Positions 50,930 through 60,376 of a stretch of 64,000 nt of DNA are shown here, in pieces; positions within the stretch are counted from its first letter, which is position 1; every line of letters starts with the position of its first letter. Where the stretch lies: positions 62,001 through 126,000 of the forward strand of contig PBPC01000077.1 of NCBI GenBank assembly GCA_002724575.1, given 5' to 3'. The DNA comes from Gemmatimonadota bacterium. GTDB taxonomy: Bacteria > Gemmatimonadota > Gemmatimonadetes > Longimicrobiales > Gaopeijiaceae. The notes under the pieces were generated by a model. It saw only the letters and a program-made list of their open reading frames with translations. It had not been told where the DNA came from and searched no databases. The translations under genes and the position numbers were made by a program.

Positions 50930-51762
50930 CCGGCCAAGAAGCTAGCTCACACATAATTCGCCCATTTGAGACGATGCAGGAATTTCACGACTGTGTTGAA
51001 CTTCAAGAACAGACATGGGGTCGTGGTTTTTCCGAGCGAGTTCCAACTGCGATTCTTAAAGTTTCTCAGATTTTGGGTGGCGTGGCAGCTGGCGCGTATA
51101 GTGAAGATGGAAACCTGGACGGGTTCGTATTTGGTATGACTGGGGTCAGGGACGGAGAACTCGTGCATTGGTCAGATATGCTTGCAGTTACTGAACATGC
51201 GCGAGATTCAGGTTTAGGCACACGGCTTAAGGTTTACCAGCGAGAGCAGGTACTAGCACTGAGTGTTGAGAAGATGCTCTGGACATTCGACCCTCTGCAG
51301 TCACGCAATGCTCACCTCAATTTTGCAAAATTAGGGATCGTGGTCCGGGAGTACGTGGAAAACATGTATGGGGAAACGGACTCCCCACTTCATCGAGGGG
51401 TAGGAACCGACCGGCTTATCGCTTTGTGGGAATTAAACTCGATTCGTGCATCTGGTCGGTTGGCAGGAAGGAAGCCTCCAGTCCAGCCGCCGGAGGGTGC
51501 CTCTCAGGTTCTATCTGAGACAGGGCGTCACTCTTTACCAGAGCCAGGGGTACCAGACCTGGGAAGTAAGGAAAAAGAAGTCCTGGTGGCAATTCCATCA
51601 GATATCGTGCAGGTGATGGATTTAGATATCAGCCTTGCACGCCGCTGGCGCGAAGCTACACGAGAGGTCTTGGTTCACTATATGAGTAAGGGGTACGAGG
51701 TGCATGAGATCTTCTGGGGAGAGCGAACTTCAGATTATCTGTTAGTGCATCCTGAGATGTGA
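50923..51762 (+). CDS. GNAT-superfamily N-acyltransferase (COG3375 type)
   Basis: The N-terminal 170 residues form a GNAT-like fold: IIRPFETMQEFHDCVELQEQTWG, then the acyl-CoA-binding DMLAVTEHARDSGLGTRLK, then FDPLQSRNAHLNFAKLGIVV. I recall this group as COG3375, often next to N-succinylamino-acid racemase. A linker and a helical C-terminal region follow. It overlaps the M20 gene by 7 bp. By analogy it could N-succinylate amino acids, but a donor and acceptor cannot be read from the sequence. Confidence 0.7.
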   Translation: MLAGQEASSHIIRPFETMQEFHDCVELQEQTWGRGFSERVPTAILKVSQILGGVAAGAYSEDGNLDGFVFGMTGVRDGELVHWSDMLAVTEHARDSGLGTRLKVYQREQVLALSVEKMLWTFDPLQSRNAHLNFAKLGIVVREYVENMYGETDSPLHRGVGTDRLIALWELNSIRASGRLAGRKPPVQPPEGASQVLSETGRHSLPEPGVPDLGSKEKEVLVAIPSDIVQVMDLDISLARRWREATREVLVHYMSKGYEVHEIFWGERTSDYLLVHPEM

Positions 51763-51776
51763 TGACCTTATACCCA

Positions 51777-51810
51777 GTCGCCGACTAGGATAGGAAGGCG
51801 ACCAATATTT
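51777..51810 (+). terminator. Weak hairpin after the GNAT gene
   Basis: GTCGCC and GGCGAC are perfect complements around a 14-base loop, followed by AATATTTT. The short stem and long loop make termination doubtful; if real it would be partial, before the racemase gene. Confidence 0.25.
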
Positions 51811-51860
51811 TAGGACGTTCCACTTATCAGAAGAGCAGAAGCCAATTGGCCGGAGATCGG

Positions 51861-52964
51861 ATGAAGATCGAGCGAGCAACTCTGCGGGAGATCCCGCTTC
51901 GCCTCAAAGAATTTTTCGAGATTAGTAGTGGGGGTCAGCAGGACCGGCGTATCCTCCTGCTAACCCTTTGTGGGGAAGGGCTCGAAGGCTGGAGTGAGTG
52001 TGTCGCATCGGAAGATCCTTCATACGCGTATGAGACGACCGAAACTGCCTGGCATATTCTCACCGACTATATCCTCCCTGAGATCATTGGAGGTCAAGCA
52101 GATGCACCTGAGAAAATTCTGGATCCGGTCCATTGGATTAGGGGTCACCCTATGGCAAGGGCTGCCGTTGAGATGGCAGGGTGGGACTTAGCAGCACGAG
52201 CGGAAGGGGTCTCACTCTCGCAGAAGCTTGGTGGTGAGCGAGAGCACATACCGGTTGGTGTCAGCGTGGGAATCAAGCCGACAGATGACGAACTGCACGA
52301 CCAGGTCCAGAGTTATATCGAAGAGGGCTACGCTCGGGTGAAAATCAAGATCAAACCAGGTCGAGACATTCAGATGCTTGCAGGCTTGCGAGAACGCTTT
52401 CCAGATGTCGCATTCATGGTCGACGCTAATTCCGCTTATTCATTAGCTGATATCGACCGATTAAGAGAGTTCGATGCCCTTAGTTTGATGATGATTGAGC
52501 AGCCACTGTCGTATAGTGATTTTCTCGAACACGCTCGTCTTCAGGAGCAAATCGAAACGCCAGTTTGTCTGGACGAGTCGATCAAGTCTGAGGGTGATCT
52601 CGCGCTCGCACTTCATCTTGGAAGCTGCAGAATCGTTAACATCAAACCCGGTCGGGTGGGTGGACTCTCTGTAAGCCGCGGGATTCACGACACGATGCGT
52701 TCAGCTGGCTTACCAGTCTGGTGTGGTGGGATGCTTGAGTCAGGAGTAGGGCGTGCTCACAATGTGGCTCTGGCATCCTTACCCGGTTTCACACTTCCAG
52801 GAGATATCTCAGCAAGTCGTCGCTATTGGGAGCGTGACATCGTATCGCCTGAATTTGAAGTAGAAGATGGAGTTATGAAGGTTCCTAGTGGCCCTGGCAT
52901 CGGAGTGGACCTAGATCTAGATCGCATTCAGAGCCTAACAGTTCGTGAGGTGTCCTTCAGTTAA
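51861..52964 (+). CDS. Enolase-superfamily racemase/o-succinylbenzoate synthase-like (NSAR/MenC) protein
   Basis: The two-domain enolase architecture is clear. An N-terminal cap starts MKIERATLREIPLRLKEFFE. The barrel carries VKIKIKPG (KxK catalytic pair), DANSAY, EQPL and DES metal ligands, and a second base Lys in NIKPGRVGG. This pattern is shared by MenC and N-succinylamino-acid racemase. No other men gene is present, and the GNAT and M20 neighbours favour the racemase. GGAG precedes ATG 51861; the track start at 51846 is less likely. Confidence 0.85.
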   Translation: MKIERATLREIPLRLKEFFEISSGGQQDRRILLLTLCGEGLEGWSECVASEDPSYAYETTETAWHILTDYILPEIIGGQADAPEKILDPVHWIRGHPMARAAVEMAGWDLAARAEGVSLSQKLGGEREHIPVGVSVGIKPTDDELHDQVQSYIEEGYARVKIKIKPGRDIQMLAGLRERFPDVAFMVDANSAYSLADIDRLREFDALSLMMIEQPLSYSDFLEHARLQEQIETPVCLDESIKSEGDLALALHLGSCRIVNIKPGRVGGLSVSRGIHDTMRSAGLPVWCGGMLESGVGRAHNVALASLPGFTLPGDISASRRYWERDIVSPEFEVEDGVMKVPSGPGIGVDLDLDRIQSLTVREVSFS

Positions 52965-53578
52965 GTCGACTCTTCACTTGGCTCGTCGGCGAGAAGCTGT
53001 TGTGAGGGGGGCGCTTGATACTCTGCTGGTCGCAAGTCGACGGTTACTTGGACCTGTATGTGGCCCATATCTGCCCGGTCTCGGATTGCATCTCTAACCC
53101 GCGGCTCGAGCTTTTGGTACGCCGCAAGGACGCCACCCCGCAGTTCTTTGCGAAGAACCTTTAAAGCGTTTACGTCCGCCCGACTAGTTTTGGTTTCTCT
53201 TTTCGCATCCGCGACTTCGTACGGGCGAATTTCAAACGGGGAAACGCCGACATCATCGAATCGATCATGGTCCAGGTATTGGACAGAAATACTCACATCC
53301 CCGCGGGCATGGTGGTGATGGATATCACCGACGGCTTGGAATCGAGCAGCTAACCTGCCCATTTCTGAGCGTTGAGCAGCCTTCGTATATGCTTTCTCCA
53401 GAACTGCGAAGATCCGCCTAAGACGTTCGGATGTCGTAGCATCAACATCAGGCATCTCAGTTTCTAAGTCTCGACCTAGTGCCTGTCGATCGACCTGAAA
53501 GCGTGCGCTCTCCGCATCGCGATTTCTGGCTCGATCGATATTATCGAGAATCCGGTCTGGATTGGTCCGGTAGCTCAT
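52961..53578 (-). CDS. Hypothetical protein, unknown family
   Basis: The 205-residue protein is charged, soluble and without signal or membrane segments. The N-terminal half is helical (ILDNIDRARNRDAESARF, LRRIFAVLEKAYTKAAQR). The middle contains a His run in DIHHHHARGD, then a strand-like SISVQYLDHD and an acidic C-terminus. I do not recognise it. It converges on the racemase gene with a 4-bp overlap and is divergent from the Yip1 gene, so it probably has its own promoter. Confidence 0.6.
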   Translation of the reverse strand: MSYRTNPDRILDNIDRARNRDAESARFQVDRQALGRDLETEMPDVDATTSERLRRIFAVLEKAYTKAAQRSEMGRLAARFQAVGDIHHHHARGDVSISVQYLDHDRFDDVGVSPFEIRPYEVADAKRETKTSRADVNALKVLRKELRGGVLAAYQKLEPRVRDAIRDRADMGHIQVQVTVDLRPAEYQAPPSQQLLADEPSEEST

Positions 53579-53695
53579 ATGATTGTTTAGAGAAGCACTG
53601 TAATTAAAGGTTAGTTATAACACGTAAAGATAGAGGAACTTGAGCATAAGAGGATACAGGGTCGTCATCGAACGGCCAAGGACAGGCGACCGCAT

Positions 53696-54415
53696 ATGGA
53701 TCAAGTCGGGCAAGAATCGAACGCGGAAAAACGGATGAATGCGATTGATCTGGTCGAGATACCCGGAAGTCATAGGCGTTTCTTGGACACATTCTTCAGC
53801 CCTGCGAAGATGGGCGCATATCTGGCTGCTGAGCCCAGGTGGGTTGTGGCTTTAGTGGTTAGCGTAGCGCTTATGGGTCTGCAGGTAGTCCTGATTCCAC
53901 CAGAAGTTTGGGAGAGCTTGATGAGAGAGCAGTCACTCGCCCAAGGTGGCCCGCCACTTTCAATGCCGGATTGGGTTGCGGATTGGATGGGTATTTTAGC
54001 GGCAGTTGGGGCGGTGATGACTACAGCGATAGCTATACCGATAGGAGCGGGATTCCTCACGGTTATCTTCGCTTTCGTTCTTGGAGACGAAGGGAGCTAC
54101 CGACAATACCTTGCGGTTACTGCCCACTCGTTTTTCATTCCGGCGCTTGTTGGGTTTCTTATCACACCTCTTAAGATTGCGACTCAAGACCCTCAGTTGA
54201 CGCTTAACCTTGGAAGTTTCTTTTTCTTTCTTCCTTCCGGATACTGGCTTGGGGTGCTCACAGCTATGGATCTGACTCAGATATGGTCGTCATTAGTTAT
54301 TGCTCAAGGAGCCCACTGTATCGACAAGAGAAGGAGCTTCAGGAGTGCCGTCGTAATCCTTTTAAGCCTGATGTTAGCTATGGCGCTCATAGTCGGGCGC
54401 TTTATGCCGAACTAA
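53696..54415 (+). CDS. Yip1-domain membrane protein
   Basis: A short cytoplasmic start with SHRRFLDTFFSPAKMGAYL is followed by about five membrane spans (around 45-65, 95-125, 140-160, 170-195, 220-237). The helices TTAIAIPIGAGFLTVIFAFVLG and YRQYLAVTAHSFFIPALVGF resemble bacterial Yip1 family proteins. Function in bacteria is not established. ATG 53696 or 53735 could be the start. It precedes the TRAP permease gene by 10 bp and is likely cotranscribed. Confidence 0.65.
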   Translation: MDQVGQESNAEKRMNAIDLVEIPGSHRRFLDTFFSPAKMGAYLAAEPRWVVALVVSVALMGLQVVLIPPEVWESLMREQSLAQGGPPLSMPDWVADWMGILAAVGAVMTTAIAIPIGAGFLTVIFAFVLGDEGSYRQYLAVTAHSFFIPALVGFLITPLKIATQDPQLTLNLGSFFFFLPSGYWLGVLTAMDLTQIWSSLVIAQGAHCIDKRRSFRSAVVILLSLMLAMALIVGRFMPN

Positions 54416-54425
54416 GTACTGACGC

Positions 54426-56285
54426 GTGAATGCTCCTCGGCCGAAGGTCGTCGGATGGATAATCGTTGGTGCATCGGTAACAGCAGCGGTGTTCCACTTG
54501 TATGCTGCGGGCTTCTCACCTTTTACAGCACTGGTACAGAGACCGGTTCATCTCGCATTGATGGCAACTCTAGGGTTCTTGGGTGTGGGTGTGCAGTTCC
54601 GCCGGAGCCGAGCAAAAGAAGGAGAGCTTGATCAAGAAACTGGGCCACCTCGTATCGGCCCACTCAATTATGTGCTTGCTGGCCTATCGGTATTGGCGTG
54701 TCTCTATCTGGCCTCTGAGAACCAGGAACTTGTAAGTCGTTCTGGTAATCCGACGCTCCTCGACCTGGTCGCTGGTGGCGTGATGGTGGTCTTGGTGCTG
54801 GAGCTTGCTCGTCGAGCAACAGGGTGGGGTCTGGTCACTGTATGTATCATGGCCCTGGTCTATGCAGTCAGTGGTCCATACCTACCTGGCTTCCTCGCTC
54901 ATCGCGGGTACGGAGTCACTCGGATTGTGGAACAACTCTTTCTCTCAACCGAGGGAATATGGGGTGTGCCGCTCGGTGTCTCAGCGGATTTCGTCTATCT
55001 CTTTGTTCTTTTTGGTGTCGTCCTGGATACCGCAGGTGGGGGTGCCCTCCTCATTGCGTTAGCAAATAAGGTGGCGGGGAGAACTCGAGGTGGCCCCGCT
55101 AAGACGGCGGCAGTAGCGAGTGCGTTTATGGGCTCACTGTCGGGTAGCGCAGTCGCAAATGTGGTAACGACAGGCACATTCACTATTCCCCTGATGAAGC
55201 GAGCAGGCTTCCGACCATTTTTTGCTGGCGCGATTGAAGCAGCAGCAAGCACGGGTGGCCAATTAATGCCACCTGTGATGGGAGCCGGAGCCTTCATTCT
55301 CGCTACCTGGACGAATATCCCGTACTTGGAGGTCGCTGCAGCAGCCGTCATTCCGGCGATCCTATACTATGCAGCCCTTTTGGCCGCCATCCATTTTCGG
55401 GCTTCTGCAATGGGTATCGAGCCGGCCAGGGAAGTAACCCCAGAGAAAATAAGAGATAAACTGCATCTATTACTGCCCCTGGGGGCCATAGTGCTGCTCC
55501 TGGCGATGGGGCGCTCACCGATGAGGGCAGCTTTCTGGGGAGTGACATCCGCTTTAGTCATGGCCTGTCTTCGACCCGCCACTCGGCCCTCATTGCCTGA
55601 ATTGGGCGAGGTGATGGAGCGTGCGGGCCGCGGTGCTGTTCAGGTTGCTGCTGCATGTGCTGCAGCCGGGGTTGTGGTAGGAGTGGCATCACTGACGGGC
55701 ATTGGGCTCAGGATGTCGGAACTAATAGTCACAATTTCAGGCGGCAATCTTCTAGCAGCTCTTATGCTCACAGCGATAGGCTCAATTATTCTTGGTATGG
55801 GGCTCCCAACAACTGCTGCATACGTTGTCCTTGCAGCGCTTGGTGCTCCAGCGTTGGTACAACTCGGCGTTCCATTGCTTGCAGCCCATCTATTTATTTT
55901 CTACTTCGGCTGTATTTCCAATGTGACACCTCCGGTTTCTTTGGCGGCCTTTGCGGCCGCAGGTATTTCTGGATCCCCAGCGCTCAAGACGGCTGTGTCT
56001 GCTGCGCTCCTTGCAGGGGCGGGATTCCTGGTGCCGTTTATGTTTGTATACGGGCCGGAACTACTTCTGATAGGCAGCCCTGTCGAAATCATGCTGGCTT
56101 TTGTGACTGGTCTATTAGGGGTCATTGCGCTCGCATCTTCAGGTATGGGATATGCCCGCCGCCCGCTCAGAGTTTGGGAACGAGCGATCGCTCTATGCGC
56201 TGCCCTATTGTTAGTCGCGACTGGACTCCCGACAGATGTCGTCGGTTTGCTTCTATTAGGGTTTATCTTTACTTCCCGTCGTTGA
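54426..56285 (+). CDS. TRAP transporter permease, fused 4TM/12TM type
   Basis: The 619-residue protein contains many membrane spans. The DctM-like part has GSLSGSAVANVVTTGTFTIPLMKRAGF and LGMGLPTTAAYVVLAALGAPALVQ. An N-terminal section corresponds to the small DctQ-like subunit, as in permeases paired with TAXI binding proteins. It imports a carboxylate or other solute using an ion gradient. A GTG start is used. The TAXI binding protein follows 60 bp downstream, completing a two-gene uptake system. Confidence 0.92.
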   Translation: MNAPRPKVVGWIIVGASVTAAVFHLYAAGFSPFTALVQRPVHLALMATLGFLGVGVQFRRSRAKEGELDQETGPPRIGPLNYVLAGLSVLACLYLASENQELVSRSGNPTLLDLVAGGVMVVLVLELARRATGWGLVTVCIMALVYAVSGPYLPGFLAHRGYGVTRIVEQLFLSTEGIWGVPLGVSADFVYLFVLFGVVLDTAGGGALLIALANKVAGRTRGGPAKTAAVASAFMGSLSGSAVANVVTTGTFTIPLMKRAGFRPFFAGAIEAAASTGGQLMPPVMGAGAFILATWTNIPYLEVAAAAVIPAILYYAALLAAIHFRASAMGIEPAREVTPEKIRDKLHLLLPLGAIVLLLAMGRSPMRAAFWGVTSALVMACLRPATRPSLPELGEVMERAGRGAVQVAAACAAAGVVVGVASLTGIGLRMSELIVTISGGNLLAALMLTAIGSIILGMGLPTTAAYVVLAALGAPALVQLGVPLLAAHLFIFYFGCISNVTPPVSLAAFAAAGISGSPALKTAVSAALLAGAGFLVPFMFVYGPELLLIGSPVEIMLAFVTGLLGVIALASSGMGYARRPLRVWERAIALCAALLLVATGLPTDVVGLLLLGFIFTSRR

Positions 56286-56345
56286 CGTACAGTCAAACCA
56301 TTGTTTGTTAGTTAGAATGGACGTCACTTCCATGGCTTGATTCAA

Positions 56346-57296
56346 ATGCGAGTTGGTCGAGTGAAAATACTGTGTAATAAACCCGCCACTTCTCTGTTGG
56401 CATGCCTCTGTTTATTGGCTGGCTGTGGAGATGGGCAGCAATTCTTGTCATTGGGGACCGCTGGGACCGGAGGGATCTATTATCCCCTTGGTGGTGCGTT
56501 GGCGAGTCGTATGTCACTAGCTGATCCCATAAGGCAGTACACTGCAGAGGTTAGTGGCGGTTCAGTAGAGAATATTAACCGACTTGCTGATGGCCAGATG
56601 GACCTTGGGATGGTTCTGGCAGTGACTGCATACCAGGCACAATTTGGTTCAGGTGATATGGAGCCCGTACCTGGCCTCAGGATTGTTGCTCCGTTGTATC
56701 CGAATCTCACACACGTGATGGTACCACGGAATTCTACGGATGTAGGGATTGGAGATCTCGGTGGTAAGAGAGTCTCAGTTGGGCCTCCAGGAAGTGGTAC
56801 AGAACAGATGGCCCGCCATCTGTTGGCAGCACATGGCCTGACGTACGACGATGTGGAACCCCGCTACCTATCTTTCAGCGAATCTTCGTCAGCACTCCGG
56901 GATGGAGCTATTGATGCAGCGGTGATTTCTGTGGGCTACCCTGCAGCTGCTGTGCTTGAGGCAACAACCACAGCAGGTGTCCGACTGCTACCGGTCGATC
57001 CTGAAGTTATAACGTCGATGAGAGAGGAACATCCCTACTATTCAGTCGCTGAGATTCCAGCCGGAGCCTACCCAGGGGTGGACGAAACCCTCACAACGGC
57101 AGCAGTACATAATTGGATTGTTGCTATGGATACGCTGGATGATGAGGTGGTTGAGATCCTGCTGAACATTCTCGCGAATGATAGGGCATCACTGGAACAA
57201 GTACACGACATGGCTGCTCAGATTGACCTTGCTCGACTTTCAAGTGCACCGATCACGCTCCATGCTGCCACCGAACGCTGGGTGGTCAATAGATAG
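56346..57296 (+). CDS. TAXI-family TRAP solute-binding lipoprotein
   Basis: A lipobox LLAGC follows a hydrophobic stretch near residues 18-25. The mature start FLSLGTAGTGGIYYPLGGAL is the hallmark of TAXI binding proteins, and VSVGPPGSGTEQMAR is their second conserved block. The ligand is not identifiable; characterised members bind glutamate, 2-oxoglutarate or related acids. Start choice among TTG 56337, ATG 56346 and GTG 56361 is uncertain. It pairs with the fused permease upstream. Confidence 0.9.
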   Translation: MRVGRVKILCNKPATSLLACLCLLAGCGDGQQFLSLGTAGTGGIYYPLGGALASRMSLADPIRQYTAEVSGGSVENINRLADGQMDLGMVLAVTAYQAQFGSGDMEPVPGLRIVAPLYPNLTHVMVPRNSTDVGIGDLGGKRVSVGPPGSGTEQMARHLLAAHGLTYDDVEPRYLSFSESSSALRDGAIDAAVISVGYPAAAVLEATTTAGVRLLPVDPEVITSMREEHPYYSVAEIPAGAYPGVDETLTTAAVHNWIVAMDTLDDEVVEILLNILANDRASLEQVHDMAAQIDLARLSSAPITLHAATERWVVNR

Positions 57297-60092
57297 ATGT
57301 TCCTAGCTAGCGGATGCTCTAAGTCTCCCCTTTTGGTGGTTCTGGCTTCGGCCGTCCTCGTTCCACAGGAGTCACTGACACAGGATATTCAGGAGCCCCA
57401 GTCGTTGGGCCGAATAACACCTGCAGAAGCTTACTCTGATAAGAAATCTGATAAGCTTGCCGAGGAATTTTCGAATGAGGCTCTTGATGCTACCCGAAAA
57501 CTCGGACCGATTGAAATCGACGGCCGTATCAATGAGCCAGATTGGGAGATGGCGAAAGTCTTTACAGGATTCACAGCGAAGGAACCGATAGAAGGCGAGC
57601 CAGCGAAGGATGATACAGAGGTGAGAGTTCTTCTCGGTGACGGGGCGATCTGGATTGGAGCTCGGATGTGGGATTCTAAGCCGGAGGAGATCGTGTCACG
57701 GCTTACTCGGCGTGACTCTGACGGGATCTTTGACAAATTCTCCGTACATCTTGATCCAAATCGTGATCATCTAACGGGGTACATCTTCTCGTTGAGCGTC
57801 GCGAATGTTCAGCGAGACCACTACGTATACGATGATGACAAGCTGGATGGTGCATGGGATGCCGTTTGGTCCTCTGCGGTCCAGAGAGATGAGGATGGTT
57901 GGTCCGCAGAGATCCGTATTCCGCTCTCTCAGATTCGTTACGAAGCAAGCGATGATCTCCAAACTTGGGGCATCAATTTCTATCGCCGGCGTGTCGCTAG
58001 TGCAGAAGAATCCTACTACGCCCTGCTCTCAAAACTTGAGAAAGGCATCGCGAGCCGGATGGCGGAGATGGAAGGTGTGTTAGTAGACAGCCCATCTCGA
58101 CGCTTTGAGCTTCTTCCCTACGCCGTCAGTAATTACCACAGTGCACCCGCTACCCCGGGTGACCCATTTTTTGATGGCACCGCTACAAATGGGAGAATTG
58201 GTCTTGATCTAAGCTATGGCCTAGGGGCCTCGTTTACCCTAGATGCCACAATCAACCCTGATTTCGGTCAAGTAGAAGCCGACCCCGCTGTGATTAATCT
58301 CAGCGCATTTGAGACATTTCAAGGTGAACGACGCCCATTCTTCGTTGAAGACGCGCGAATCTTCGACTTCACACTGTCGGGCAAGAACAATCAGCTCTTT
58401 TACAGCCGGCGGGTTGGTCGTGCTCCGCACGGTCGCCCCCCCTACGAAGCGGAGCATAGCCAAGTCCCTGAGAATGCTACGATTCTTGGTGCTGCAAAGC
58501 TGTCAGGAAGAACTGCTAAAGGTCTTTCTGTTGGTGTTCTAGGTGCGGTCACTGGAGATGAGTTCGGTCAGGGAGTTTTTGGTGATGGATCAGAAAGCAA
58601 GTTCCTTGTCGAACCCCGGTCAGAGGTAGGGGTGCTGAGTCTTGCAAAAGACTTCGGTGATGGAGCTTCGCAGGTCCGAGGCCTAGTGAGCGGCTTACGT
58701 CGAGCGCTCCCCAGCGACGAATCCTATAACTGGCTGGCATCATCGGCTTTTAATGGAGGCCTCCGACTTGACCACCGGTGGCGGGATGGGAAGTACGGAA
58801 TGTTTGCCTATGTGACGGGTAGTCATGTGCGAGGAGCCGAAGAAGCAATAACAAGAATTCAAAAGGCAAGTAATCACTACTTCCAGCGGCCAGATGCGAC
58901 TCGGGCATCCTTAGATGAGACGGCCACTGCAATTAGTGGACTTGCCTGGCGTTTGAATTTGGAAAAACGGGAGGGTGAGCACTGGACGGGATCAGTCTGG
59001 AGTTCTCAGATCACTAACGGCTTCGAGATCAATGAATTGGGTTTTTATCCCACCGGGGAGCGACTCGACGCTGGTGCAAGGATCAATTACAAGGAGATCG
59101 TGCCGGGACGACTGTTTCGGAGCTATAGCTTTGGTGGCTGGACTTATCACAACTGGAGCCACGAAGTACTCGACGACCTTTGGTCTGGTGGATCATGGCG
59201 TGATGCCAGGGTCCGGGGTGCCTTTACTGCAAATGCTAACGGTCAATTCCTGAACTACTGGAATCTCCGAACTAGTGGGACGTATACACCTCGAGCGATG
59301 AGCCGGTCTGCCACTCGCGGGGGTCCAATGATGATGCGTCCGGGTTCTACGAAGTGGTCGGTTAACCTAAGCAGTGATCGGCGGAAGCCGGTGAGCTTCG
59401 GCTCTCATTTTGAGATGGAGGATGACCGCCAGGGTGTCGGTGGTGGTTGGACAGTCCGAAGTGATGTGAAAGTTCAACCCTCCGAAAGACTTCAAGTTGT
59501 AGTAACTCCGAGGTATAACGAAGACAATTCAGGGCACCAGTATGTTTCTGCTACAGAAACCCTGCCCTATAGCCCAACATTCGGAGTTCGTTACCTCTTT
59601 GCTGACCTTAGTCGGCGTACGGTATCAATGGAAACCCGGTTAGATTGGACTTTTACTCCAAGGCTATCGCTGCAGCTTTTTGCACAGCCCCTGCTGTCTT
59701 CGGGTGACTACGTTCAGTACAAGCAACTGGCCACGTCGAAGTCCTATGATTTCTTAGAATTCAATCCAGGAGCAGGCTTTAACATAGAAGGAGGAGTAGC
59801 CTGTCCAGGGATCTGCGATTTGGAAGGCAGGCAGTATGTCGACTTCGATGGCGATGGCACGGCAGACTATTCCTTCCGTGATCGAGACTTCAATGTGCGC
59901 TCCCTGGTGGGTAACGCTGTACTGCGTTGGGAATACAGGCCGGGTTCTACTGTGTTCCTAGTGTGGCAACGCAGGCAGTCTGATTACGCGTTCGCGGGGA
60001 ACTTGGATTTCCAGAGAGACGCTACTGCTCTCTTTGAGGCGCCAGCTGACAACAGATTCATCATCAAGATGAACTACTGGCTCGGACTGTGA
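57297..60092 (+). CDS. DUF5916/CBM9-like outer-membrane protein
   Basis: After a signal-like start, residues 65-235 form a CBM9-like beta-sandwich (IEIDGRINEPDWEMAKVFTG, WGINFYRRRV). The rest is strand-rich and contains the DUF5916 block INPDFGQVEADPAVINLSAFE and FQGERRPFFVEDA, ending in an aromatic strand suited to an outer-membrane barrel. Function is unknown; such proteins are frequent in Gemmatimonadota and Bacteroidota. The ATG directly follows the TAXI stop, so it is probably in the same operon and may serve at the outer membrane for the same nutrient. Confidence 0.82.
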   Translation: MFLASGCSKSPLLVVLASAVLVPQESLTQDIQEPQSLGRITPAEAYSDKKSDKLAEEFSNEALDATRKLGPIEIDGRINEPDWEMAKVFTGFTAKEPIEGEPAKDDTEVRVLLGDGAIWIGARMWDSKPEEIVSRLTRRDSDGIFDKFSVHLDPNRDHLTGYIFSLSVANVQRDHYVYDDDKLDGAWDAVWSSAVQRDEDGWSAEIRIPLSQIRYEASDDLQTWGINFYRRRVASAEESYYALLSKLEKGIASRMAEMEGVLVDSPSRRFELLPYAVSNYHSAPATPGDPFFDGTATNGRIGLDLSYGLGASFTLDATINPDFGQVEADPAVINLSAFETFQGERRPFFVEDARIFDFTLSGKNNQLFYSRRVGRAPHGRPPYEAEHSQVPENATILGAAKLSGRTAKGLSVGVLGAVTGDEFGQGVFGDGSESKFLVEPRSEVGVLSLAKDFGDGASQVRGLVSGLRRALPSDESYNWLASSAFNGGLRLDHRWRDGKYGMFAYVTGSHVRGAEEAITRIQKASNHYFQRPDATRASLDETATAISGLAWRLNLEKREGEHWTGSVWSSQITNGFEINELGFYPTGERLDAGARINYKEIVPGRLFRSYSFGGWTYHNWSHEVLDDLWSGGSWRDARVRGAFTANANGQFLNYWNLRTSGTYTPRAMSRSATRGGPMMMRPGSTKWSVNLSSDRRKPVSFGSHFEMEDDRQGVGGGWTVRSDVKVQPSERLQVVVTPRYNEDNSGHQYVSATETLPYSPTFGVRYLFADLSRRTVSMETRLDWTFTPRLSLQLFAQPLLSSGDYVQYKQLATSKSYDFLEFNPGAGFNIEGGVACPGICDLEGRQYVDFDGDGTADYSFRDRDFNVRSLVGNAVLRWEYRPGSTVFLVWQRRQSDYAFAGNLDFQRDATALFEAPADNRFIIKMNYWLGL

Positions 60093-60107
60093 GCAGGAGT
60101 ACTTCGG

Positions 60108-60329
60108 GTGAAGATTAACCCTTGGTGGATAGCCGGCTTTGTAATGCTACTGGCTTTCTTGCCGATGATGTACAAGCTGCTGGTGGGACTCATGGGGATT
60201 GCGTTCGTGCTCAACCGCTTTCTAACCAGGATTATAGGATTGCTGGATACGGGGAGTCGTGTTAAAGCGATGGTTGACGACTTAAACGAAAAGAACGAAA
60301 ACGAAATCATCATTGAGGATTCTGAGTAA
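60108..60329 (+). CDS. Small membrane protein, unknown function
   Basis: A GTG start preceded by AGGAG gives 73 residues: two hydrophobic segments (WWIAGFVMLLAFLPMMYKLL and VGLMGIAFVLNRFL), then an amphipathic and acidic tail. It lies 15 bp after the DUF5916 gene and could be cotranscribed. I do not recognise a family. Confidence 0.55.
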   Translation: MKINPWWIAGFVMLLAFLPMMYKLLVGLMGIAFVLNRFLTRIIGLLDTGSRVKAMVDDLNEKNENEIIIEDSE

Positions 60330-60376
60330 TCTCACTCAGTTCCATCCCCTGAGTAGAGTACCCCTGCCAACCGTGC

